Origin: Rotaria sp. Silwood1
Taxonomy: Eukaryota > Rotifera > Eurotatoria > Philodinida > Philodinidae
Length of the DNA stretch: 64,000 nucleotides
Direction of reading: 5' to 3'
NCBI GenBank assembly: GCA_905250075.1
Contig: CAJNOP010000014.1
Location: 2,487,848-2,551,847 of the forward strand
In this document: positions 51,404 through 63,480 of the stretch, piece by piece
Layout: each line of letters begins with the position of its first letter
Position numbering within the stretch: position 1 is the stretch's first letter
The notes under the pieces: model-generated
Databases searched by the model: none
What the model saw: the letters and a program-made list of their open reading frames with translations, nothing else
Told to the model about the DNA's origin: nothing
Translations under genes and position numbers: made by a program

Positions 51404-52330
51404 TTACTTTTTGATTTAGTGTATGCTCCACCAATAAATCTTAATGAACTATTAAACAGCTTACGAGGGTATGGTTTTCTAGGCCTCCTAAGCAGAGATA
51501 TACGATTATTACTATGTCTACTTTTGCTGCACCACTGTACTAACATATTAGATGTCTCGATTAAACATGCTACAATCCAACTAAAATTGATATCTATACA
51601 AAGACATTCAGTAAAGATTAAGATCCTAGCGTTTGAAGATAAGTCAATGTTTCTTATCGAAGATAACACCTTATTTGACATACCGATTAATTATAAAAAA
51701 AATAACATATCTTCTTGCTCTGCTCAAAAGATTCGAAGACATCGTACCAATGTAATGCAATCTCTTATTCGTTATTGGCAACAGAGAAGTTGTTTGAAAC
51801 TTTCATTTGATTCGAAATTCTCTCGAAGATATGCTTCAAAACACAATCCATACTGTTCATATTCTTAGTTGACTTATTTGTTATTGTAGTAGAAATTGCA
51901 TACTGTGGTTAAATATATAAAAGATTCTATGCAAATGACATATACAAACAAGATGCTCAATATGAAATGAATGTGTGCTGAAAATATCAGATGAATCAAT
52001 GCTTACATCTTTGAGAAAGAGTACATCCTTTATTTCAATAATCAATCAAAATGTCAAACAGATTCATATTTTTGATAAAAAATATTGATTTATCTGCAAA
52101 CTGTGAAATCTTAATCTGTACCGAGCACCTTAATACTGATATAAATTTGAGCTGGATCAATGCATGTTTAGTGAAGGTATTGCATATGTTATTAGAGTAG
52201 TATAGCAAAATTAGTATTAGCAATAATCGTATATCTCTTCTCAGCGGTCCTAGAAAATCAAACCCTTGTAAGCTGTTTAATAGGACATTAAGATTTATCT
52301 TTTGAGCATATACTCGATGAAAAAGTAATT
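51404..52330. repeat. Inverted duplication of an unknown coding-like segment
   Basis: Arms at 51404-51700 (plus) and 52037-52330 (minus) match in inverted orientation over about 295 bp at roughly 70% by eye. Both arms stay open in the same reading frame and give related peptides: NLNELLNSLRGYGFLGLLSR against NLNVLLNSLQGFDFLGPLRR, then RDIRLLL, KHATIQLKLIS / KHALIQLKFIS and FEDKSMFLI / FADKSIFFI. The plus arm continues as an open frame to 51868 (149 codons from 51419). No domain is recognised. Either two relics of a gene family or the arms of a fold-back element. Confidence 0.6.
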
Positions 52331-52671
52331 TGACAGCGGAAACCGTTCCTTGTTAGCTCATTTTGGGCAACGATATTTTCAATATTAAATTTCAGCGTAC
52401 GACAATTCTTTCGAATTACTTAATTTCTGTCGCCACAAAATTACAATAATTGAAGTAGATTTCAATTCTTTATTATAGTTATAATAAACCACGGCGATTC
52501 TTTTAAAAGAAAAATCAAATGACAATAACATTTCTTATTGACACAGCACAACAACTTTTTTATTAAAAAAACTACATAGACTAATACAATAATTGCTGCT
52601 GTCACTCTAGAACAGTTGCATTTCAAAAAGAAAAGTTTGGATTATTGACGACAAACTTTGGCTATGACTAA

Positions 52672-53160
52672 TTAAAAATCTGATGGAAAAAAATGTGAAA
52701 ATGAGAGTACAATAGCTGATAAGGTTACTATAAGGGATCGTCGATTGCAAGAAACCGATGAGGTATGTTGTCGAAGGAAATTGATATTTTTATTAGTTTC
52801 TTTTGTCGTCGGAGTACAGAAATCTACTCTAAGTTTATCTTGAGAACCATGTGTCCATATTTGCCATATTTCGTCTCTATGAATGGATATGCCACATCCG
52901 GCTTCACTCAAACTTGTATTAACAGTGATGCGATCACCTGGTTTTATCGAACCCTTGAAAACTTCTTGGACTTGAAATGTTACTTGTAGGTTACCAGCTT
53001 GTTTATCGGCCAAAGTATGAATTGCTTTTCCGACGAACACATTGGTAGCTTCGATGAAACTTTGTGAAAGCGGAATTCCACCGATACAACTACAGCTATA
53101 GACCGATTCTAGGAAGAAACAGTTAAGCCAAATGCTAATAACAATGAGTCGAGTAAACAT
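52672..53160 (-). CDS. Secreted NTR-domain protein, TIMP-like, probably membrane-anchored
   Basis: Single-exon 162-aa protein. A signal peptide (MFTRLIVISIWLNCFFLESVYS) is followed directly by CSCIGG. A mature N-terminal CxC is the hallmark of tissue inhibitors of metalloproteinases, where the first Cys chelates the protease zinc. The NTR core follows: FIEATNVFVGKAIHTL, VTFQVQEVFKGSIKPGD, TSLSEAGCGISI and RVDFCTP. Only the N-terminal inhibitory domain is present; the C-terminal domain of vertebrate TIMPs is absent. The end is a hydrophobic stretch (SLIVTLSAIVLSFSHFF) after a Ser/Asn-rich spacer, suggesting a GPI-anchor signal. Predicted extracellular; inhibition of metalloproteinases is inferred from the family, and similar NTR proteins do other jobs. 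Confidence 0.85.
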   Translation of the reverse strand: MFTRLIVISIWLNCFFLESVYSCSCIGGIPLSQSFIEATNVFVGKAIHTLADKQAGNLQVTFQVQEVFKGSIKPGDRITVNTSLSEAGCGISIHRDEIWQIWTHGSQDKLRVDFCTPTTKETNKNINFLRQHTSSVSCNRRSLIVTLSAIVLSFSHFFPSDF

Positions 53161-56100
53161 GTTTCTGCACTGAATAATATCCTTGGTTTATTGTCTTCTC
53201 ATATATATCAAAGAGAGACCGAGATAAAGAAAAATAAGAACAATAAACGGTACTACGTAAAGAGAATATTCCTGCTGATTAAGCGTCAATGGTCATATTA
53301 TTATCGTTCGAAGAATTGTGCATGAGCAGCGACATATGCATAATACATACCAGCCAGAAAAAAACATTCGATGTATGTATTGAGATTGTTTCGTCTTTCA
53401 TAGAGCGATAATTAGTGTCGTTAATGTTTGGAATAGATAACTCGTTTTTATTATCTTCCTTATTGATCTATAAAAGAAGAAAGCAGAGTAATAACAAAGC
53501 ACGCACATTCGACAGCTAGATGCTTATTGGCTAAACCACAAACATATACTGAGTGTCTCAAAATGTTTTGTAGCGTAGTGTAATTTTTCACTAAGAACGT
53601 TTTTAGCTATTTTTCTCGTCTCGATCTTTATTGATATCTGAAATTTCCATCTAGTAGTCAGGAAAAAAAGATTTAGAAGAGTATTTGTTTCATTGAATCA
53701 TTCTTTGAAGCCTGTTTCTATACATAAATAGAAAAATACACAATTCCAAGAGTCATCATTAGTGTATGTATAGGTATGATCGTGCGCGCGTGAGAATAAA
53801 AGATCATGGATTCATTCAGACTCGCACGCATCATAATCGACACATTTGTTCTTAGCGCTGCTTCGGAAGTAAAATGATTCATTTGATCCGCAGAAACTGT
53901 TTTGCTATGTTCACAATATTTTTTTCCATGTTTCTAAAATTAAGAAAACATTGTCTTGCATAAAAAGATCTAAACAAGTTTTCGTCGATCTATTGTACAT
54001 TTATCATCTTGTCATGAACTCATATTTCCACCATGTTTGATCACAAAACGATCGATACAATCACGTTCAAAAACGATTTGCTTTGAATACCGATAACGAC
54101 TTGACCCGCTCAAAATATCTGTTACAACCTAGACAAAGTAGACAAAGCATCGGGTCGGTTATCTCATTTGCTCTTGCTAAGTATAATGAATAAGAGTCTT
54201 TTTGACATTAACACGTAGAGAAATAAAGATCAGTGAAAGATAGAGAAAATATAACACCTTCTTTCAGAAAACTTGAATATAAGCCATCGTTTAAATGATA
54301 GTATTGTTGGAATCAAATTCGTAGTCAAGATATCTATCCTTTCATTCAGTTATTCACTATCATTTTTGACTTCGTATCAGCGCTTCAGTGTATGTTTTAG
54401 CGAAGGATTCACCATCGAGACTTGATATTGATCGATTTGAATGAAATACTTCCATGTAGATTTCTGTAAATAAACATAGCAAACTGCACATTACCTGTAC
54501 CTTTGCTCGAAAGAAATACATTTATTTAGCAATCTTTCGGAAGTTGATATTGTTTTGTTAGTTTAGAATACCATGTATTTCATAACATGTTTCTTTTCTT
54601 CTTTTTCTTGTAATAGTATCAATATCTTTTTTTTGTTTTGTAAACCTTCAATATCTGTTTTTTCTTTCATTTCACACTAGCGAATTCCAATCTCTTTTCG
54701 CGCTTATTGCTATAGTTAGTGCATTGTATTTCATGATTCTACGAAATGAATTTTGAATACGTTTTCAATGGTCACTGTATGCATTGATAGTGAGTATTCA
54801 TATTTCAGGCATACACATGAGACAATAGTATCCACATAAGTAATATATTAACAGTCTCAAGCTGCATTCATTTTGAAAAATCTTACGAGCGCATTTCACG
54901 TTTTTTCATGTCACTATAAAAGAAACTTATTGTTTTTTCTTGTTGTATTTAGATTGTTTACTACGAGCAAGAGTTATGAAGTATATATTATAGCACCACT
55001 TGGTTCTAAGATCTAAACAGATAACAAAATGAAAAGATAAATCAAATAAAAAAAACGAATTGATTTGTGTTTTAGCCACAGAAAAGTGTGAGAAATGTAT
55101 CCGTAAGATTTTCCAAAAATAGGGTAGGTCAAGGCTGATAGCATGCTGCTTATCTGAGTAGTATTGTCTTATTTATATACCTGATATATGAAAACTTACT
55201 GTCAATGTATATAAAGAAAATTGACAAAAAGCAAAGTGTATACATATTTTTGAGACACTGTGTGTATATGTACATGATTAAGGTACTAGCAAACTCTCAA
55301 ATAGTCATAGTGAGATTAAAAATGAGACGATCGTTTTTTTGCTTTATTCCCTGATATATTGCACCTGATCATTATCTAAATAATTCACTCATGTCTTCAT
55401 GAAATATACCATAGTGACGTGTAAGGGAATGATGATGATGAGAATGTATTGTGAATGAAAACTACTCATGTAAGGTTTGGCAGAGAGGCATTCAACCTAT
55501 CTTTTGTTCTAAGACAGTAATAGTCTTGATAAACTTTCTAAATGGAAACCCTCGGAAAGAGCAAATGAATAGAATGTAGTATTATAACTGAAGAATATTG
55601 AGATTATTTTAAGAAAAATTGTATAGCAATATTTTGATGTTTATGACGCAACTGTCATCATTAGACATGAATTCAAAAAAGCAAATCTACAATAGAAAAA
55701 TTTGATTTGCTATTTCATATAATTCTCTTAATGATAGAATTTTACTACATGTCATTCATTTTGACCGAATTCAATACAATAATCATACAAGAATATTGTG
55801 TATGATGTTTCGTGTAGTCGAAAAAAATTCCACTGCGACGGCAATAACATTATCCTATATTGTGTTGTGAATAAACCATAGAAACGAAATCTGTTTTCAA
55901 TATTATGTTGTTTTATATAAATATATATAAAAGTTAATAAAAACTTGTATTATGCATCGCGTTTTATTACAGCTTGTGATACTTTATTACGTAAAACAGC
56001 ATATTATTGAAAATAGATTTCGTACTCGTGGTTCGTTCACGACGATGACAACAACAACATACGGTTATATTATCCTAGGTGTAAAATACAATTTATTTTC

Positions 56101-56708
56101 GGCTACAAGAAACATCATACACAATGTTGTTGCATGATTATTGTATTAAATTAGGCTTAAATGAACATATCATACTAAAATTCTATCATTAAAATAAATA
56201 TATGAAAAAAAAATCGAACATTTCATTTTACGAGAGAAAACGATCTTTGTTTAGAAAAAATCATGCTATTCCTGTAGCATTTATTACTAAAAAATGTAGT
56301 TGATTGCTGATATTATTTGAAGTGCTGGTTCTAATAAGTTGAAAATCTTTGTTTTAGAATCAAATTTTTTGCTGTCTTTCGAACTAGATAATCATTTTCA
56401 ACAAGAAATGTTTTTCGTATTCGACTTCTACCATTTAGCGTGATGATTTCATGTGGATGCACTTAATATCAATAAAAACATACTCTTTTCCTTGCCTGAA
56501 TAGACAATCTTGTTTTGTTGTAAATATTTTGATCATACTCGTGTGTTTTAATACACGTCTTTGTATCCAAATTACAAACAATGCCTGTTTTACTAACGTA
56601 TATTTATATTACAAATGTGCCACTGCATACATTGAAAGAGAGAGAAAGAAAAAAGCTATTTTTTTCGTAAATAATTCTGATATAGCAATAGCTTTATGAT
56701 TATCGTAT
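53161..56708. other. Intergenic sequence
   Basis: 3.5 kb without a supportable gene. The frame at 56451-56699 just upstream of the P450 has no domain features. The P450 promoter is presumably at the right end but cannot be delimited. Confidence 0.45.
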
Positions 56709-58585
56709 TTGAGAGAACAGAAAAATAGATCTATTTTAATAATTATAGTTATGGACATTCTTTTTTATTGGAGAATTATGCTAACTACTATCCTTCTCTT
56801 CTCAGTCATTGTGATACTCATTGCATATTTATGGATGTTGAAATCGAGCTATGACTATTTCAAACATCGTGGCATTCCTGGTCCATTATCTAGCTTTTTC
56901 TTTGGTCACTGTCGTATTCTGTGGTCCATTGAGTCTGTTTCTCGTCAATTGCAAACATGGACACATCAATTTGGTTCAATCTATGGTCTTTTTGAAGGTA
57001 CTCGTCCCATTTATGTTGTGTCCCATCCTGAGTTTCTTCGGGAAATCTACATGAAACAATTTTCATCATTTCATTCACGACATCTTCCTTTTATTGTTCG
57101 AATAGCAACTCGAAACAAAATGCGTTTGTTTATTGCTAGTAGTTATCAATGGCATCGTCAACGACTTGTTGTTAATCCAACATTTTCAGCTGCAAAACTC
57201 AAACTCATGACAGCTTTGGTGAATGAATGTATCGAATCATTTATGGACAAGTTATCAGAAAAATGTGAAGAACAAGCAGATTGTAATATTTATATAATTT
57301 ACAAACAATTGACTATGGACGTAATTTGTAAGTAAAACAAAAAAAACGAAATTCAGTACTTTTTGAAGATAGGTTCTAAATTTTAAAATTTACATTTAGT
57401 CCTTCTAAAAATAATTCTGAGATGGTCAGGGAGTACAAAGATTTAAACTGCTTTCACCTATTTTGATTTCAGGTCGATGTGCATTCGGAATCAATACAAA
57501 TATGCAAACAGATATAGACAATGAATATATGCATAAAGCCGAAATTCTCACGAAAAAAAGTTTCGAAAAACATCCCTTGATTCGATTGAGTTATTTGATG
57601 CCATGGCTTATTCCCATACTTTCATATATCGTTGTCGGTCAAGCTATCTTCATGCATGTTCTACATAAATGGAAGAAAACTGCTGAAGAATTACCGCGCT
57701 TTTGGTTTGTGGATCGTTTATGTCATATAGTCGATGCAAGAGCATCATTTGATGAAACAAAGCGTTGCATTGATCTTCTACAGTTAATGCTGGATGCTTC
57801 TACACCAAATGAAATTAAAAGTCAATGTGTCTATTTCTTAATTTATAATCAATTTTTTAACGTACATAGTACATAGGATGATAATGATAGTGATGTTATG
57901 TCGAAAAAGCTTCAATATGAAGAAGTCATCAGTAATGTATTTTTGTTTATGATCGCTGGTTATAAAACAACATCGACGGCACTCACCTATTGTACGTATA
58001 TTTTGGCAACACATTCAACCATTCAAGAAAAACTTCGTGCAGAAATCGACGAACAGCAAGACAAATATGGAAGTGATTATGATCGAGTTCATAATATGAT
58101 CTATCTAGATTTATTTATACGAGAAGTCTTACGAATGTTTCCCATTGCACCTAAAGCTGTATCGAGAGAATGTAATGAAACAACAACTGTTTGTGGTTAT
58201 GTCATAGAAAAAGGTCAATTCAATTCTTTGAAAAACAAATTTTTCATTTATCTGCAACATACTATTAGGAAGTGCCATTCAGCCAGACGTGCTCTCACTG
58301 CATTATGATCCAGACTTATGGGGTTCTGATGATCCAAATTTGTTTGTACCTGAACGACATTTGACTCGGCGACATCCAATGGCATACATGCCATTTGGTC
58401 AAGGTCCATGCAATTGTGTTGGAATGCGATTTGCTCCAATGGAACTTAAATTGTCTTTGACGCGTCTTCTTCATCAATACATCATCTTGCCTGGTAATGA
58501 AATGGAACAAAAATTCAAAATTCATGAGACACATCTCTTTTGTCAGCTAGAAGCTCTCTATATCAAGCTTGAAAAACGCTTTTGA
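56709..58585 (+). CDS. Cytochrome P450 (CYP3-clan-like) with altered heme signature
   Basis: Microsomal heme monooxygenase family. Exons: 56709-57327, 57473 to about 57828, 57877-58213 and 58269-58585. The first and last junctions are in frame (phase 1). The middle intron is less certain: the frame is the same on both sides with a TAG between, so either a 48-bp intron from a weak GTCTAT donor or a real stop. The true start may be the ATG at 56754. An N-terminal anchor (TTILLFSVIVILIAYLWML) precedes GIPGPL. WHRQRLVVNPTFS is the C-helix; MIAGYKTTSTAL is the I-helix oxygen-binding motif; REVLRMFPIAP is the K-helix ExxR; VPERHL is the PERF region. The heme loop PFGQGPCNCVGMRFA keeps the Cys ligand, but Cys replaces the usual Arg two residues before it (TGC for CGC). 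Order and MRFAPMELK fit CYP3-clan enzymes. AATAAA lies at 58610-58615. Substrate unknown. Confidence 0.87.
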
Positions 58586-61364
58586 ATTTGTTTCCTTTTG
58601 CCTTTTTCAAATAAAATCAACACTTCTTTTTACTTCGAAAGTTGTTTTCGTGATTGACGGAGGGTATGAGTATTAGTGTCGATCATTCTTTAACCCCCAC
58701 ACACACATACCCTTGCCAACATGATCCCAATAACAATTGAAAGAAAGAATTACTTGTTGCGAAGAAATGACGTCAATGACGCCAAATTTCGACAAAATTC
58801 TCTGAATATGTGGTTTTCAGTTTTTTATTGTGAAATCAAGCGCATTTACAGTCAATAATTTTATTCAAACTATAGGTACAAATTTTCCTTAAAATCATTA
58901 TCTATTTCTCTTTTATTGCTTTATACAATTCTTTTCTCTCTATCTTAACCTGCACATATGTGGTAAGAGTTCTTATTTCATAAAATTTTTTCTGTTATGC
59001 GCTAGAGAATGATTATTTGTCAGATATTCGTTTTTGATGGATTGAATTACTTTTTCTTGTCCTAAAAAAAGAAAAAAAAAAAACATTGAAGAAAGTTAAC
59101 ATTTTTCCTTTCTCTCCTTTTTCATTGCTTTTTTCTCTGTTCTTGTCTAGTGTGTGCATTATTTTGTAAATTCAGGTACTCATCTGGCGATGTTGATGTT
59201 TTGTAACGATGGAACATGAGACTATTCTCTTTTTGTTAGTTGGTTTACTTTCTTTTTTTTGTATGTGTTCAGATCTCCTGTGATTATTTCAATTAAAAGA
59301 TTTTCTAATGGAATGAATCAGTTTTTAAAAGGAAAATATAGAATCTTTATATGAATATGGTAGCACGTCGAACTATAAAGTGAACGGGACTGTAAATAAG
59401 CATTTTGAAAAATGAATGCATCTATTATATTGTTTACCTTTTGAATTCCTGATTATTCCAAAGAATGAAAGTATTTTGGACTAGACAGTCTCTCAAATCC
59501 TTTACTGCAAAGTTATAACTATTTAACCAAGGTTATTATATATTGCTCATAGTTTTGAATGAAAGAACTTTTATCTGAAAAGATATTTATTGATATTTCT
59601 AGTGAAATTTCCAACAAGAAAACAATTGGACAATGATATTCGAAGTTTTATGAAATGTCAAAAAGTCACAGAAAGACTGATTGTCTTCTGGAACATTCAA
59701 TTTGAAATGCCATGAACATGTTGACTAAAGCAAAATAACGATGGTTTTCATTAACTATTATAACATCTGAAAATTCTCTTTGAAATTTAAATCTTTTTGA
59801 AAAATGTTTTTTTAAAATAAAGGTCAACAAGTTAAGATTAGAATCTTATAAGAAGCAATCATGAAAGTTTATTATTTTGAACTTTCTAATCTAATCAACT
59901 CTAAAAATAACTTTAAAATTAAAATGACAACTGATTTTTCATTTTTAATGTTTTACGAGTAAAAAACCCGCAGGTAATAGAGAATTTCGGATCTCTAAAT
60001 GATCAGAGAAAGGCAAATAAGAGTAAGTAGTCGTACTCGACAAAGTAACCACTTACCCAGGTCTATGCTGTAGTCAAATGAGTCTGTTCATATTTGTGTT
60101 GATATTTCAAAACGAGAGGTGAAAGCATAGCTATCTCCAGCGGCTGAGTATAACAAGAATATCGTATATATATATATATATTTCTCGGGCGTATTTGTCG
60201 ATAGTATTAAAAAAATATTGTTTCCGGCGCCATGTCTTTAGCAACAAATATTGAATTTACCCTTTTTATATGACTATTCTACCAACAAATATACTTTTGT
60301 ATCAAGAGAAGAAACTTCATACAAGAGAATGTTTAAAAATGCTTGAAGAACAATTGGAAAAGCTTTTGCAGTGTTGCGATTGAAAAAAGTAAAAAGTTTC
60401 TAGGCTTGGGGATCAACTACATCATTGGCTTTTTTTAATTTATCTTTCAAGAACTCAAGTAGTACTCGTAACATTCTGCCTCATCCCTCCAGAAGAAAAG
60501 ATCATGGCTATTTATTGTGGAAATTCAGAATCGTTCCTTCAAAGATGGTTATATATGGTGAGCTAGCCGCTTGCTAAAATTTCTCTAGAAAATTAAGGAT
60601 TTTTTAAAATCTTTTTCTTATTCAAACAGGCACTTTCAGCAACTAAGTGCCATAAAATCAAGCTTTTGTTACTAGAGAACAAAAGCAATTTTAGTTATAA
60701 GAAAATGTTTTCTTCTTACTCCAAGTTCAGCTTTGTAGGTGTTATATCTTCAAATTTCACTGGATTTGTGAAAAAAGCTTGTGAAAAACGCATGAAATTT
60801 CACGACGTCATGGAAGGTTTTTGTGGATATCCTTCTAATATAGGATTTTTTTTCATTGTAGGGACTTTACTCAAGGAGTCGCTATACATATTAGAAAATG
60901 TCCATATTGACCTAATCCTGTAAACGACGGCGCTGAAAGTTAGCACAGAATATCCTCAATATTTGATGCAAAATGTTTTTATTGAATATTTCTTTCTATC
61001 AATATCTTTATTAAACGAAGGATAATCATTTTTGCTGAACAATGGATTTATAACAGTAAGAGTTATACATATTATAATAAAATATTTGTTGACATAATTT
61101 CTGTATGATCCATGGATTTTTTTTGTTTTTTTTCTTTGGAACAGATATAAAAACTGCATTCAGCATTATTTCATCTTGCACGTTATATATTTGTCATTAT
61201 ATATTATTGTTTATTTATTTATAAAAAGAATAATTACTGTTTTATAAATCTCTTCCATTTGACTTAAAAACTTACATAACACATATGGTTTAGTTCTGAT
61301 CGTTTTTTTAAATGAATATCTAAAACAAAAACAAAAAAATGAATTCTTTCAGATACGAAAAAAA
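58586..61364. other. Intergenic sequence
   Basis: 2.8 kb of AT-rich DNA with a TA run near 60164-60181. The plus frame at 60666-60923 has no recognisable domain. No gene called. Confidence 0.45.
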
Positions 61365-63305
61365 ATGCTACGTCGACCGTTATTTGTTCTCCACTTATAT
61401 ATTCTTTTTACTGGCATTTTTGCTCAGAGATATGGTTCTAATATTCAAAATAGTGATACTAAACATAATGATGAAGCGCCATATTTCAATCAGAAAAACA
61501 AATTCAATCATCAATTATTGGCAATAAGTTTGAAACCAAACTTTCGGAAATCGATACAGCTAGTAATGATGGCTATCAACAACCAAATGCTGACAAATTA
61601 CCATCACAACGATCAATTGATGCTAATCGCTAATCATCATCGATATCACTTGCTAGTAGTTATGAATGTAGAGCTGATGTACAAAAATATTGTGATAAAC
61701 TGAGGCAACAAGTGCTTTCAAATTTAAAAGAATTACAATGTGTTGATGATCTTGATAATGTAAGTTTTGTTTGTCTATTTTGGTATAGAAATAAATTATC
61801 TATCTATATATATATTATAACAATAGGCTACAACTTTAATTAATATTGATTGTCAACATGTAAGTAGAAAATTTTATTTATTTTTGTATATTAAATTAAT
61901 CGATTAAATTTTATTTTAGCTTATCTATAAATTTAAATATAATATGACACATGATCCACGTTTTGATGATGCAGTTGAAAAACAATGTGCAAAAGATGTA
62001 CAATTATTTGATGAATGTGAAAAACTTATTGATGCACGTGGTTCTAATCAGATATGGGCAGCTCCGACTCCGGAGCGGTGGCTCCATGGAGCTAGCTCCG
62101 CTCCAGGAGCGAGAGCGGAGCGGAGCGATTCATCAGAACGGTGGAGCTGGAGCGGAGTCGGAGCGACATTTTATTTACAGCTCCAATGATAAGCTCAGTT
62201 TTCGATTTATTGTTCTATAAAAAATGACGGAAGAATTAATGAGAGAAAGCTCGTCATCGGCGAATTATCGAAATGGATAGCCCATTGTGACATTTTAGTC
62301 AATGACAATCTCTGAAACAATGGCTGACCGTTTATATACAGTTTTCTTGTTTGTCTAATTGGACTAAGATATTGTTTCTTTGGAAATGGAAGAAAATGAC
62401 GTCGAGAAAGAGAGAAATTGCATAATATAAAATGTGAAAGGTGAATAGTGCCGAATCAGAATAACACTTCTCAGCCAAGTGTCACTTGAACGAACACGAT
62501 TATCATGGCAAAAAGAATTCACGAGAAATTCACTGAACACAGCTAATCATAAAGCATAATTAAGAAAATTTCTTGCAGGAGCGGAGTCGAAACGGAGTCG
62601 GAGCGGATTTTTTTAATTAAGGGTAGAGCTGGAGCTGAGCGAGAGCGAATACTTTCGATAGAGGAGCGGAGCTAGAGCGGAGTCGGCAGAATATTGCTTA
62701 ATCTTGAGCGGAGTCGGAGAGGAGCGGTCTGTTATTGACTGGAGCTGGAGCTGAGCTGGAGATAGAAAGGGTCGGAGCTGCCCATCTCTGGTTCTAATCG
62801 TCTTGTGTCATGTTTATATGATGATTTACCTGACATAACTGATCTATCCTGTCGTTATTTTATTAATCAATTGCAAGTAATTATTTTCAATGATTGGCGT
62901 TTAATAGAATATTTTGTTGATGCATGTGTGTTGGATATTGAAAAATTAGAATGTGGCCGATTAGATGATGATAATCAAGATGTATGTATTTACTGAATAA
63001 AACAAAAAAAAACACACTTTTGTATCTTTTTAGTTATCACATGAACAAGGTGCTGTTATTTAATGTTTATTACAAAAACATAATCAATTAGATTCACAAT
63101 GTCGAAAAGAAATTTTTCATTTAGTTGAAATGTAATCGGATGATTATCATCTTGATCATGCTTTGTATTAGGCATGTCGTGATGATCAAGAACGTTTATG
63201 TGGACAAGTTGCAAGTGGTAGTGATCGAGTTTATCGTTGTCTTTATGATCAAAAGTTTAATAGTATGATGTCATCAGCTGTAGGTCATTAAGAGTGTTTT
63301 CTGTA
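61365..63305 (+). pseudogene. GLG1: Golgi apparatus protein 1 (GLG1/ESL-1)-like pseudogene, disrupted
   Basis: The left end is a good signal peptide (MLRRPLFVLHLYILFTGIFAQ). Cysteine-rich GLG1-type repeats follow: ECRADVQKYCDKLRQQ, LKELQCVDDLDN, CAKDVQLFDECEKLIDA, SCLYDDLPDITDLSCRYF, DACVLDIEKLECG and CRDDQERLCGQ. In family members these line the Golgi lumen and bind FGFs and E-selectin. Introns are intact at 61760, about 61862 and about 62982, with matching acceptors. The copy is broken: a frameshift between 61500 and 61660, a TAA near 61630, a 742-bp hAT MITE in an exon (62049-62790) and three further stops at about 63061 (TAA), 63133 (TAA or TAG in the degenerate part) and 63169 (TAG), plus a later TAA. 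It is short for GLG1, which normally has many such repeats. Call based on the Cys spacing and repeat sequence. Confidence 0.75.
62049..62790. mobile_element. GC-rich hAT-type MITE with 8-bp target-site duplication, inserted in an exon
   Basis: Left end CAGATATGGGCAGCTCCGAC is matched in inverted form by GTCGGAGCTGCCCATCTCTG at the right. The octamer GTTCTAAT flanks it at 62041-62048 and 62791-62798. Both ends are packed with GGAGCGGAGC-type subterminal repeats, far more GC-rich than the surroundings; the middle is AT-rich. No transposase. Removing the element and one octamer reconnects the GLG1-like frame (DARGSN to RLVSC), proving insertion into an exon. Confidence 0.95.
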
Positions 63306-63352
63306 AGAATAAAACTTCTTGATCAATAAACTTTAACCAAAACTAAATGTAA

Positions 63353-63480
63353 GGGTGTGAGGTGTGGGTGTGGGTGTGGGTGGATGTGGGTGTGTGGGGG
63401 TGTCGGGTGTGTGGGGGTGTCGGGTGTGGGTGGGTGTGGGTGTGGGTGGGTGTGGGTGGGTGTGGGTGTGGGTGTGAGTG
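63353..63480 (+). repeat. Telomere-like TGTGGG repeat tract, interstitial
   Basis: About 128 bp of G-rich sequence built of TGTGGG and variants (TGTGGGTGTGGGTGTGGG, with interspersed GTGTCGGG and GGGTGGG). Bdelloid rotifer telomeres are reported to use TGTGGG (family knowledge), so this may be an interstitial telomeric tract; a simple G/T minisatellite is the alternative. A short inverted segment CCACACCCACACCCGC lies at 63530-63545. Frames read through it are not genes. Confidence 0.7.

Noticed and set aside
61944-62220. Arg/Ser/Gly-rich frames near the GLG1-like exon
   Set aside because: They read from the exon into the GC-rich MITE ends.
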